From Terriglobales bacterium (GTDB lineage: Bacteria; Acidobacteriota; Terriglobia; Terriglobales; Acidobacteriaceae), in the NCBI GenBank assembly GCA_025462725.1, contig JAOAPE010000014.1, positions 62,001 through 126,000 on the forward strand: DNA of 64,000 nucleotides, given 5' to 3'. Below are positions 52,991 to 60,750 of this stretch, in pieces. A model generated the notes under the pieces. That model was not told where the DNA came from. It did not search any database and worked only from the letters and a program-made list of their open reading frames with translations. Position numbers and translations under genes: made by a program. Every line of letters starts with the position of its first letter. The first letter of the stretch is position 1.

Positions 52991-53302
52991 TTATTTAGTC
53001 AGCATTGCGATTTTGGAAAGCAGGCGTGAACTCGTCTGAAGCGCTGCCTGGTACCGGATCAACTCGGCAAGTTGTAGGCGACGTGGACTCGCGGGTTGTT
53101 TCCGCGCAACGTATCGCTCGACCAACTCCAATGCTTCGGCATCTGCTGATGAATCGCTCAGCGGGTCGCTGATATTGGATAGAAGGCTCGCGGTGAGTCC
53201 GGAATCCCACAACTTCGCCAGATTCCTAATATTGCTTGCTGCCACTGGATTGCTCGAAACGGTTTGTACCAGTGCCCCAATTATCGGATTGCATGCTGCC
53301 AT
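52991..53302 (-). CDS. Small axial-type flagellar protein with FlgK-like C-terminus
   Basis: 103 aa. The C-terminal helix (LAELIRYQAALQTSSRLLSK) resembles the D0 end of FlgK and other hook/rod proteins (…LIRYQ.AYQA.ARVIS…). The N-terminal 70 residues, Ser/Ala-rich and helical, match nothing I know. It follows flgN by 3 nt, exactly where flgK (normally over 450 aa) is found in flgM-flgN-flgK operons. Candidates are a reduced axial protein, a remnant of FlgK or a secretion substrate. There is no room for a full FlgK. Confidence 0.65.
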   Translation of the reverse strand: MAACNPIIGALVQTVSSNPVAASNIRNLAKLWDSGLTASLLSNISDPLSDSSADAEALELVERYVARKQPASPRRLQLAELIRYQAALQTSSRLLSKIAMLTK

Positions 53303-53305
53303 GAC

Positions 53306-53740
53306 TTACTCCTCTGCCGCTCGCATGGATTCGAATGATAGCGGCGACCTGTACGCTTTTGCTTCGCTCTCTGCCACATTGATCATTACGTTCACTGACC
53401 GTTTGGCCCTGCGCAACAGTGCGGCGTGTATCTTGTACGATTTCACCAACCACGCCTCTCCTGCCGCCATTTCCTCGCCCGTGTAACGCATTCCACCCGG
53501 ATTCGCGACTGAAGCACTGTTTTCATCAATGCTTTCTCGTGCCGATGTGAGCTCGACATCAAGGAACTGAAGTTCACCACAATATGTCTGCTGTTGCTGG
53601 TTCAAGAGTTGAAGCTCCTCGTGATCCCGCCGGAGCAGCGCGTACTGGCTGCGATGCAGGGTCTCAGTGAGCCCGAGAACCGCTTCGAAGCGATGATCGA
53701 GCAACTCCTTGTAGCTCGTAAGTGATGATGTCTTCAACAT
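53306..53740 (-). CDS. flgN: FlgN-like flagellar chaperone
   Basis: 144 aa, all-helical, with LDHRFEAVLGLTETLHRSQYALLRRDHEELQLLNQQQ resembling the long N-terminal helices of FlgN, and no catalytic residues. FlgN binds FlgK/FlgL and helps their export. The gene overlaps flgM by 7 nt. Assigned from size, helical pattern and position after flgM; sequence identity within FlgN is always low. Confidence 0.65.
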   Translation of the reverse strand: MLKTSSLTSYKELLDHRFEAVLGLTETLHRSQYALLRRDHEELQLLNQQQQTYCGELQFLDVELTSARESIDENSASVANPGGMRYTGEEMAAGEAWLVKSYKIHAALLRRAKRSVNVMINVAESEAKAYRSPLSFESMRAAEE

Positions 53741-53943
53741 ATAGTTCTCGACTTAGAAGTACTGTTTCTGTCCCGGAAATTCTGGCAGATCGCATCTGCA
53801 ATGTCTTCATTCCGAACGCTGTAGGTACAGCTCTTTATGGCCTTTCGCAACGCTATTACAACATTCGTTCTGATCTCAGGCGCAGCCGTCAATTTCTGAA
53901 GCAACTTCTGTTTGACCTCGTAGGCGCTGTCGCTTCTGTTCAT
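53734..53943 (-). CDS. flgM: FlgM-like anti-sigma-28 factor
   Basis: 69 aa. The C-terminal half, NVVIALRKAIKSCTYSV ... NEDIADAICQNF, fits the FlgM core that binds FliA (…LKKAI..G.Y.VD...IA..…). The N-terminus is helical and polar. fliA is two genes upstream. A sigma-28-type promoter (GCCGATAT) ends 7 nt before the ATG. FlgM normally holds FliA until the hook is built. Confidence 0.72.
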   Translation of the reverse strand: MNRSDSAYEVKQKLLQKLTAAPEIRTNVVIALRKAIKSCTYSVRNEDIADAICQNFRDRNSTSKSRTIC

Positions 53944-53950
53944 GTAGCTA

Positions 53951-53977
53951 ATATCGGCCTGATTCTAGGGAACATTA
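53951..53977 (-). promoter_or_regulatory. Sigma-28 (FliA) promoter of flgM
   Basis: Minus strand: TAAT (53977-53974), exactly 15 nt, GCCGATAT (53958-53951), against consensus TAAA-N15-GCCGATAA. It overlaps the 3' end of the HDOD gene and ends 7 nt before the flgM ATG. Confidence 0.65.
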
Positions 53978-54960
53978 GAAAGAACGGGTTCGGCTTCATA
54001 GCTTTTGAAGATAGCAACCTCTGCGGCTTTGGCATTCGAAGCCGCCTTTAGCAGTCCAGAGGAATTGAACTCCAGTCCGCCCATGATCGCTTCGAACTGG
54101 CCGCTCAGGATTTCCTCCAGCTCACGTCGCTGTGTGCTGTCCATCGCCGGCAGATGCTCGAATATTTCATTCAACACGCGGTTACCTTTATGAGCTGACA
54201 GCTGCTGTGGCGCTCCATAGAGAACGAGCCCGCAGCTCTCAGTGAACCTCTGTGCCGAAATTACGATTCCCATCAGCATAGGGTCGTGCCTCGCAGTCTC
54301 AGGATGATGATGCGCGCCGCACACCTCGACCAAAGATGCAAGAAGCTTCCATGCGATCGCCATCCGCCTTCCAATCTCGTAATGCGGCAGATGATTGCCC
54401 GAAGAGTTTAGTGGTATTCCGGCGCTTGCGTTCCGCGCCAACATCATCAACGGAAGCTCTCCAATGTTGTGCACCAGACCAGCCGTGAACGCTAATTCAG
54501 GAAGCGGATACCCGCAGATCTCGGCGATCGTCTCCGCCATCACCGCGGTGGTGTAGCTGTGCTGCCAAAACGTCTGCATGCTGCCCCACTGCTGGGGATT
54601 GCCGGCACAATCGAGCAAAGGACAAGTCATCAGCAACGTCTGCAATCTCTCGGGACCGATCTCCCGAAGCGCAACTGCCACTGAGAAAATGGGGGCTTGA
54701 GATTCCAACAGGTAAAGGTTAGCCAGGCGCAACACCTGCACCGTGAGACTGGCATCGGTTCGGATGACCCAGGCTGCCGCCGCCAAATCTACATCGCCGC
54801 CTTTAAACAGCTGATTCAGCCGGAATACATAGCCTGGAAGAGTGGGCATTCCGCCACCCATCAGCATTGGAATTAGTTGTTGGATTGGCTGCGCAGCCCG
54901 AGTGGAGGGCTCTCGATTGATTACCGGACTGATCGAAACTGCACTTGGTATCGCGGACAT
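53965..54960 (-). CDS. HDOD-domain protein
   Basis: 331 aa. Residues about 35-270 form an HDOD domain: PGYVFRLNQLFKGGDVDLAAAAWVIRTDASLTVQVLRLAN and GLVHNIGELPL, where the usual HD is HN, as in many non-catalytic HDOD proteins. HDOD proteins act as signalling or motility regulators with phosphodiesterase ancestry. ATG at 54960 has a GAGGAGAAG ribosome site; the longer frame upstream shadows fliA. It is 23 nt downstream of fliA, so it is in the motility operon. Confidence 0.85.
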   Translation of the reverse strand: MSAIPSAVSISPVINREPSTRAAQPIQQLIPMLMGGGMPTLPGYVFRLNQLFKGGDVDLAAAAWVIRTDASLTVQVLRLANLYLLESQAPIFSVAVALREIGPERLQTLLMTCPLLDCAGNPQQWGSMQTFWQHSYTTAVMAETIAEICGYPLPELAFTAGLVHNIGELPLMMLARNASAGIPLNSSGNHLPHYEIGRRMAIAWKLLASLVEVCGAHHHPETARHDPMLMGIVISAQRFTESCGLVLYGAPQQLSAHKGNRVLNEIFEHLPAMDSTQRRELEEILSGQFEAIMGGLEFNSSGLLKAASNAKAAEVAIFKSYEAEPVLSNVP

Positions 54961-54983
54961 TCTTCTCCTCGTGATTGCAGCTC

Positions 54984-55793
54984 TTATGCGACGATCTTGT
55001 TTGCCTTGCGGCTGCTCTTCTTGACGTCCATCTTCGCGCCAACTGGTGCGATGCTCTGTAACTTGGACCGCAACTGGATCACTGCTGAGGTGTGCATCTG
55101 TGAGACGCGCGATTCCAGCACGCCGAGCACGACACCAATTTCTTTCATCGTGAGCTCTTCGAAGTAATAAAGCGCAAGCACTTGACGATCGCGTTCGGCT
55201 AGTTCCCCGATAGCTTTGGTCAAAATCGCTTTCGTCTCCGACTTCGCGCACAGCGAAAACGCGTCTTCCTGACGATTATCCGGAATGTAGTCATTCAATT
55301 CTTCTTCCGGGCCATCCTCTTCGGAATCGGCTTGGATGCTGCCCAGGTCCAGCCCGCGCAATTCGCCGAGCAACACTTGAAACTCGTGAAGCGGAATGCC
55401 CAGCTCAGCCGCGACTTCCTGCTCAGTGGCGCTGCGTCCAAGTTCCGACGCGAGCTTGCGGTGCGCTTCTTCGATGCGCCGCGCTTTGCGACGCAGAATG
55501 CGGGGGCTCCAGTCCATCTCGCGCAGGCTGTCGAGGATCGCGCCCCGGATTCGAAACTGCGCGTAGGACTTGAACATCACTTGTTTCGCGGGATCGTACT
55601 TCTTCATCGCGTCCATCAAGCCGATAACGCCGGCATTGATCAGGTCGTCGAGTTCCACGTGCTGCGGAAGACGATCATGGATGCGTCGCGCTATGAATTT
55701 CACTTGCGAAAGTTGTTCCAGCAGAATGCGGTCGCGCTCGACTGTTTCCAAGATGAATGTCTGGGGGGTGAGAACTACGCTCGATGTTGCCAT
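54984..55793 (-). CDS. fliA: Flagellar sigma factor FliA (sigma-28)
   Basis: 269 aa. Region 2 (VELDDLINAGVIGLMDAMKKYDPAKQ), region 3 (SELGRSATEQEVAAELGIP) and region 4 (LAERDRQVLALYYFEELTMKEIGVVLGVLESRVSQMH) match FliA/SigD. It directs late flagellar and chemotaxis genes through TAAA/GCCGATAA promoters, one of which precedes flgM. ATG at 55793 has AAAGGAAT upstream; the longer ORF from 55844 is not needed. The Lys-rich C-terminus is an extra tail. Confidence 0.92.
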   Translation of the reverse strand: MATSSVVLTPQTFILETVERDRILLEQLSQVKFIARRIHDRLPQHVELDDLINAGVIGLMDAMKKYDPAKQVMFKSYAQFRIRGAILDSLREMDWSPRILRRKARRIEEAHRKLASELGRSATEQEVAAELGIPLHEFQVLLGELRGLDLGSIQADSEEDGPEEELNDYIPDNRQEDAFSLCAKSETKAILTKAIGELAERDRQVLALYYFEELTMKEIGVVLGVLESRVSQMHTSAVIQLRSKLQSIAPVGAKMDVKKSSRKANKIVA

Positions 55794-55957
55794 GACAGTG
55801 ATTCCTTTCCGGGTGTTGATCAGGTACGCCCGGATAAAGTGCAATCACTGCGCCAGCATTTTCAGCTGGGGATTAAAATATTCTGATGTTCAAAGGGGAT
55901 TTACAGAGAATTCGGTTGGAATGATTAACGCATTCTCATACAGCAAGCATTAGCTAT

Positions 55958-57203
55958 TCAAGATCTAAGAGAACTCTTAGATTCGTCTTCTAACGCCAAC
56001 GCTGGGAGATGTTCAATGGTTAAAACGGTCTCATCTTCGGCGAGGATGAATGCGCGCTCTATTGCGTGCTGAAGCTCTCGCACATTGCCGCTCCAGTGAT
56101 GCAGCATCATGCTCTTCTTTACTGCCGTGCTCAGGGTCTTAGGTGCCAGCCTCTCACTCTTACATAAATCGGCTAGAAATTGATCCGCAAGAGCCAGAAT
56201 ATCGTTACCTCGGTTTCTCAAAGGCGGAAGCTCTATCGGAAACACCGCCAATCGGAAGTAGAGGTCCTCCCGGAACCCTTTCTCACCAGGAGTTCGCAAC
56301 GGGACATTCGTCGCGGCAATCACCCTGACGTCCACCTTGATGATTTCATTGCTTCCCAGTCGCTGCACTTCCCCTTCTTGAAGGAAGCGGAGTAGTTTTG
56401 CCTGCACTCCCGGAGGAAGCTCTCCTATTTCATCCAGGAACAGCGTGCCGCCGTCTGCCGAGTGTATTGGTCCTACCTTGGTCTGAACAGCGCCCGTAAA
56501 CGCGCCCCGGCTGTATCCGAAGAGTTCCGATTCCAATAGGGGCTCGGGTATCGCCGCGCAGTTTACGATTACCATCGGGCGCGAGGCTCGCCCGCTGAGT
56601 CCGTGAACCGCGCGAGCTACTACTTCTTTTCCAGTACCAGTCTCACCGGTGATTAGGACGCTTGATTTTTCTTCCAGCCACGAGTCTGACCAGGCGCGCA
56701 ACTTCGAGCATGGGCTTGCTGCTGCCGATCATTCCGGGCAGCGGTTCACAAAAGGGTTCGTTGAGTACAGCTGGGAGACATTCCGCAGAAGACAATGGTG
56801 TATCGCTGGTTTCGGGAACGTCTGCATGAGGCGCCTGAATTCCTTTTCGCAAAGCCCAGAAGAGTTCCTGTGTGCGCGAAGGGACGGCTGCCCTATTCGA
56901 GTGACTTGGCTCGGGAGCGTCCAAATCCACCAGCACCACATCCATGGCCGGAAATTGAGCCCGCAAGGAGTGGTCAAGGTCGTCCACATCGAGGTCCGGA
57001 AGCCAATGATCCAGCAGGACCGCTTCGATCTGGGGCTTGCCCTCAAGTTTATTCAGGGCATCAGCGCCACCCAATGCTTCCTCGGCCGGCCAGTTCATCG
57101 AAATCAAAATCTTGTGAATATGCGAACGGACATTCGCGTTAGGGCTAGCGATTATGACCTTGGACTGCACTTGCGACTGCGGCGGAAAAATGTTCGCGGT
57201 CAC
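55958..57203 (-). pseudogene. Sigma-54-dependent activator (FlgR/FleQ-like), split by one frameshift
   Basis: Frame 1 (57203-56643) has a degenerate receiver domain: the acidic pocket is ASPN, and VLLDHWLPD carries one Asp. Frame 2 (from about 56701 to 55958) has the AAA+ core: Walker A GETGTGKE, the sigma-54-contact loop GAFTGA, Walker B FLDEIGEL and VIAATN. They join at AAAAA (56666-56670): removing one A gives [16 protein letters not shown], a normal linker. There is no C-terminal Fis helix-turn-helix; the protein ends SSLRS. Helicobacter FlgR also lacks it. The homopolymer points to a sequencing error, slippage or recent loss. GTG start. Confidence 0.85.
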
Positions 57204-57205
57204 GG

Positions 57206-58009
57206 TTACCCGGCGTTTCCTGCCCGGGGTTGCGGGAATACAGGCAAGCTGACTTTGAACATCCGGCCGTCATCGCTTCGCGAAGCGAGCACCGCTCCGC
57301 CCAGGGCGACTACGATCCTTTGCACCACAGCGATGGGCAGATTGCTGATCTTCTCCCCGGAAGTATTCTCGCAGTAGGAAAATGGATCGAAAATGCGGGC
57401 GGAGGCAGTATCGTCCACGCGACAACAATCGTTAACTGTCAATTCCACTGATAGGTCGTTTACGAACAGATGAATTCTTACCTCATCTCCCGCAACCGAT
57501 AGTTCAACGCAATTTTGAATGAGATTCCACAGCACCTGTCGCAATTGCGCTCTTGATCCGCGAACAAGAACTTGATCCAAGTTCCAAGGAAGAACAAGTT
57601 CCACCTTCCGATCCCGTCCGATGGGACGCATATCATCTACCACTTCGTTCAACATGGATGTGAGCGATGCTGGAACCACCTCTCTTTCGACGCGGTCAGC
57701 CTCTAGCAACGCTCGGAACGAAACCACCAGTTCCATCACGCGATCAGCTTGTTCCAGAGCACGCAAAACTTGTTTCTGCGTGCTCGGATCGTTCTTTGAA
57801 GACAATTGAAGCAACTCCAACGAACAACGGAGAGAGGTAATCGGCTGGCTCAACTTATGATGAACAGCCCTGATGAAGTCATCGCCGACTTCGCGCGCGT
57901 CCTGACGCTCGGGAACAGCAACGCCCCGGAACGACGGCCATTCTTCCCGCTTCACTGGTTGTATATTTGCGGTCTTTGCGATCGATGCCGCTGTACCTGC
58001 CATGCTCAT
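57206..58009 (-). CDS. Cytoplasmic histidine kinase (degenerate ATPase site)
   Basis: 267 aa, no membrane segment. HisKA domain with AVHHKLSQPITSLR (His50 or His51 as phospho-acceptor), then a HATPase_c-like half. The N-box (VLWNLIQNCVELS) is present, but the G1 motif (normally DxGxG) reads NDCCRVDD and the G2 glycines are also poorly kept (FDPFSY ... NLPIAVVQRI). It may be a weak kinase, a phosphatase or a phosphotransfer protein. It lies between an OmpR regulator and the sigma-54 activator, as in FlgS-FlgR type motility systems. Confidence 0.78.
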   Translation of the reverse strand: MSMAGTAASIAKTANIQPVKREEWPSFRGVAVPERQDAREVGDDFIRAVHHKLSQPITSLRCSLELLQLSSKNDPSTQKQVLRALEQADRVMELVVSFRALLEADRVEREVVPASLTSMLNEVVDDMRPIGRDRKVELVLPWNLDQVLVRGSRAQLRQVLWNLIQNCVELSVAGDEVRIHLFVNDLSVELTVNDCCRVDDTASARIFDPFSYCENTSGEKISNLPIAVVQRIVVALGGAVLASRSDDGRMFKVSLPVFPQPRAGNAG

Positions 58010-58038
58010 AATTCAGATTCCGATCTCAAGTGTGTCTC

Positions 58039-58738
58039 CTACCCGACTCGTCGCAAAGCAGGGATTCGTCCCGCTCCAAATTCGTAGCCAACACCGCGCA
58101 CTGTGTGGATGAGCTTCTGGGGTGCGCCATCATCCACCTTCTTCCGCAGGTAATTGATGTAAACATCCACTACATTAGTCGTCGTATCGAATGAGAGATT
58201 CCAGACCTCTTGCATAATCATTGCCCTGGTCACTCGATTCCCGCTGTTGCGCATGGTATTCCAACAGCGAAAACTCCTTCGACGTCAGATCGATTCGCCG
58301 TCCCGCACGGCAGACGATCCGCTCGACTCTATTCATCTCAAGGTCGGCAAAACGCAAAGTTGAATCGACAAACTTGTTGCTGTGTCGGCGTAAGAGTGCG
58401 CGCAGCCTCGCGGACAACTCCGAAAATGAAAATGGTTTGACGAGGTAATCGTCCGCACCCATATCGAGCACTGCGACCCGGTCTTCGAGTGAATTTCTCG
58501 CCGTTAGTACCAGCACCGGCGTAGTTGAGTTTTTCGCACGGAGCTCTCTCAGTACCGTAGTTCCATCGCCCTTGGGTATGTTGAGATCAAGAACCAGCAA
58601 GTCGTAGTCGCTTTGACCCGACATCTGGCTAGCTTCTTCGCCGTCGTTTGCCATATCCACAACGTAGCCCTCGGTCTGAAGTCCCTTGCATATGAATGAC
58701 GCTAACGGAGGATCGTCTTCCACTACTAAAACCCGCAT
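58039..58738 (-). pseudogene. OmpR-family response regulator, split by a frameshift
   Basis: Frame 1 (from ATG 58738) gives a full receiver domain (EDD, LVLDLNIP with phospho-Asp, KPFSF) and the start of the winged helix up to LLEYH. Frame 2 (58254-58039) continues MRNSGNRVTRAMIMQEVW ... VVDVYINYLRKKVDDGAPQ and HTVRGVGYEF, a complete trans_reg_C end. The break is at GAATACCATGCGC (about 58250-58256): one extra C, or two missing bases, separates the frames. All parts of the fold are otherwise conserved. Partner of the downstream histidine kinase. Confidence 0.85.
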
Positions 58739-58888
58739 GGCCCACCATCCTTGAATCGATTCCTCGGGGTATGCAGATACTCTCACCTATCCATCCGGTT
58801 GAAGCGGATGAGTTACTAAAGATTGCTTAATACATTTCCCAAGTTGAATCGCGTACCAATTGAGGAATGGATTACTTGCTTCCGAGAA

Positions 58889-58916
58889 TAAAGATTCGCA
58901 TTCGCATAGCCGAAGA
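58889..58916 (+). promoter_or_regulatory. Possible sigma-28 promoter of the HD-GYP gene
   Basis: TAAAGATT (58889-58896) with GCCGAAGA (58909-58916); the TAAA-to-GCCGA spacing is 16, one more than consensus. It would start transcription about 25 nt before the ATG at 58952. Confidence 0.35.
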
Positions 58917-58951
58917 CTGCAACATAGAGAGTCCAACAGAGCACCTCAGCA

Positions 58952-60100
58952 ATGTTTGCAAACCTTAAACCCCGCGTCCTGGTTGTGGATGACGAGCCAC
59001 AGATGCGCTCTGCGCTCCAGGCCGCTCTGGAGCCTCGCGCCGATTTCTTGCGGACTGTCGCCAGTGCGCACGAAGCGCTGAACGCGATCGAGAGCGGCGA
59101 ATACGACATCGTCATCTCTGACATGTACATGCCCGGTGCATCAGGGCTCGACTTGCTCAATCTTGCGCAGCAGTCCCACTGGGATGTCGCCGTCATTCTC
59201 ATCACGGGACGTCCGGAGGTGGAAGAAGTCGTCTCCGCAATGCGCATGCATGTGTCGGATTTTCTATTCAAGCCACTGAAGATCGAGACCCTCACTGATT
59301 CCCTGGATCGCACCTTCCATCGCCTTCTGAGTAAGCGCGAAGCGCGGGATTACCGCACGAGTCTCGAAACAAGCCTTCAGCGCAGAACCTTGGATGAAAC
59401 AGCGCTGAGTTACTTGGAAACGAACTACTCAGCGACTCTGAATTCCTTAGTCGCTGCCCTTGATGCTCGCGAGCATGAAACTTGCGCTCATTCGTTTCGT
59501 GTGCGCGCCTACACTGCGCATCTTGCGCGATTGGCGGGATATCCACCCTCCCTGTTGCCGCAACTGGAAAACGCTGCATTGCTGCACGACATCGGCAAGA
59601 TCGCAATCTCTGACACCATCCTGCTGAAGCGCGGCAAACTCACTGACGAAGAATTCCTCATCATGAAACAGCACACCTGGCTTGGCCAGGAGATACTGCA
59701 GAAGATTTCCTTCCTGCAGCCTGCAGCAAAGATTATTCGTCATCACCATGAGCGCTTCGACGGGAATGGCTATCCGGACGGACTCGCAGGAGAAGATATC
59801 CCACTTGGCGCCCGCATCTTTGGGTTCGCTGACACGCTAGATGCAATGACGTCTGACCGCTGCTATCGGGCTGCCCCCGGAGTTGTTGCCGCAAGAGAAG
59901 AGATCATCCGTTGTACTGGAAAGCAGTTTGACCCAAAGCTTACCGAAGTGTTTCTCAAAGTTTCCAATGAAACTTGGAATCAGATTCGCCAGCAAGTAGA
60001 AGACGAACGATTTATCGAAACTACCGCCGCATATTCGGCTGAGGCGCAGGTTCCGCTCACGCCCGCGCGGGTCCAAGAAATAGTGTCGCGGCTCGCCTAG
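58952..60100 (+). CDS. Response regulator with HD-GYP domain (c-di-GMP phosphodiesterase)
   Basis: 382 aa. Receiver domain 1-120 with D13-D14 acidic pair and phospho-Asp57, an alpha-helical linker, then an HD-GYP domain from about residue 160: LLHDIGKIAI (H212, D213), HH at 265-266 and GNGYPDGL (GYP at 273-275) are all present. It should hydrolyse cyclic di-GMP to GMP under phosphorylation control, promoting motility over attachment. Located next to the flagellar regulators and divergent from the OmpR gene. Confidence 0.93.
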   Translation: MFANLKPRVLVVDDEPQMRSALQAALEPRADFLRTVASAHEALNAIESGEYDIVISDMYMPGASGLDLLNLAQQSHWDVAVILITGRPEVEEVVSAMRMHVSDFLFKPLKIETLTDSLDRTFHRLLSKREARDYRTSLETSLQRRTLDETALSYLETNYSATLNSLVAALDAREHETCAHSFRVRAYTAHLARLAGYPPSLLPQLENAALLHDIGKIAISDTILLKRGKLTDEEFLIMKQHTWLGQEILQKISFLQPAAKIIRHHHERFDGNGYPDGLAGEDIPLGARIFGFADTLDAMTSDRCYRAAPGVVAAREEIIRCTGKQFDPKLTEVFLKVSNETWNQIRQQVEDERFIETTAAYSAEAQVPLTPARVQEIVSRLA

Positions 60101-60202
60101 CCTTACCTCACCTGAAATCGCGCTCTAACCAGTACAATTACCCTCGTTCGTTGCAATCCGTTCTGCACCGTGCATACGTTCTTAATGGGAGAATACTGAC
60201 GG

Positions 60203-60748
60203 GTGTCGAGCACGCCGGTCCAACCTGATTCAGCCGACAGCACTCTTGTTGCCCGCATCCGTGCCGGCGACGAGACTGCCATGGCACAGGTTTATGACCG
60301 ATATTCGCAAATCGTATATTCGGTAGCATTGCGCGTGCTTGCAGATACTGGCTCGGCGGAAGATGTGATGCAGGAGATTTTCATGCAGCTCTGGCGTAAT
60401 CCGCAGTCGTTCGATGGGAATCGCGGAAGTCTGGGCGCATGGCTAGCTGTCGTCGCGCGACACCGCGCCATCGATCATTTACGCAAGCGGAAACCAGAGA
60501 CTGACATCGACGATGTCATCGTGTCAGTGGAATGCAATCTCGAAAGCGAAACCGAAAGAAACATCTTTCTTAGGAAAGTGCGAAGCTTGCTTGGCAGTAT
60601 GCCTCCCAATCAACGCAAAGCAATGGAAATGGCGTTCTTCGAAGGGCTTACCCACTCTGAAGTGGCGGCCAGAATGGGAGAACCACTCGGAACAATCAAA
60701 ACCCGAATACGCACGGGGTTGATTGCAATGCGTAAGGCGCTGACTTAA
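60203..60748 (+). CDS. ECF RNA polymerase sigma factor (SigK-like)
   Basis: 181 aa. Region 2 (ETAMAQVYDRYSQIVYSVALRVL ... EDVMQEIFMQLWRNPQSFD) and region 4 (MPPNQRKAMEMAFFEGLTHSEVAARMGEPLGTIKTRIRTGL) are typical of ECF sigma factors of the SigK/RpoE class. GTG start at 60203. The cognate anti-sigma gene begins 2 nt downstream. ECF promoters are not obvious upstream. Confidence 0.93.
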   Translation: MSSTPVQPDSADSTLVARIRAGDETAMAQVYDRYSQIVYSVALRVLADTGSAEDVMQEIFMQLWRNPQSFDGNRGSLGAWLAVVARHRAIDHLRKRKPETDIDDVIVSVECNLESETERNIFLRKVRSLLGSMPPNQRKAMEMAFFEGLTHSEVAARMGEPLGTIKTRIRTGLIAMRKALT

Positions 60749-60750
60749 TC

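Noticed and set aside
54961-55251. Upstream extension of the HDOD gene
   Set aside because: It reads through fliA in another frame with an Arg-rich unrelated sequence; the ATG at 54960 has a strong ribosome site.
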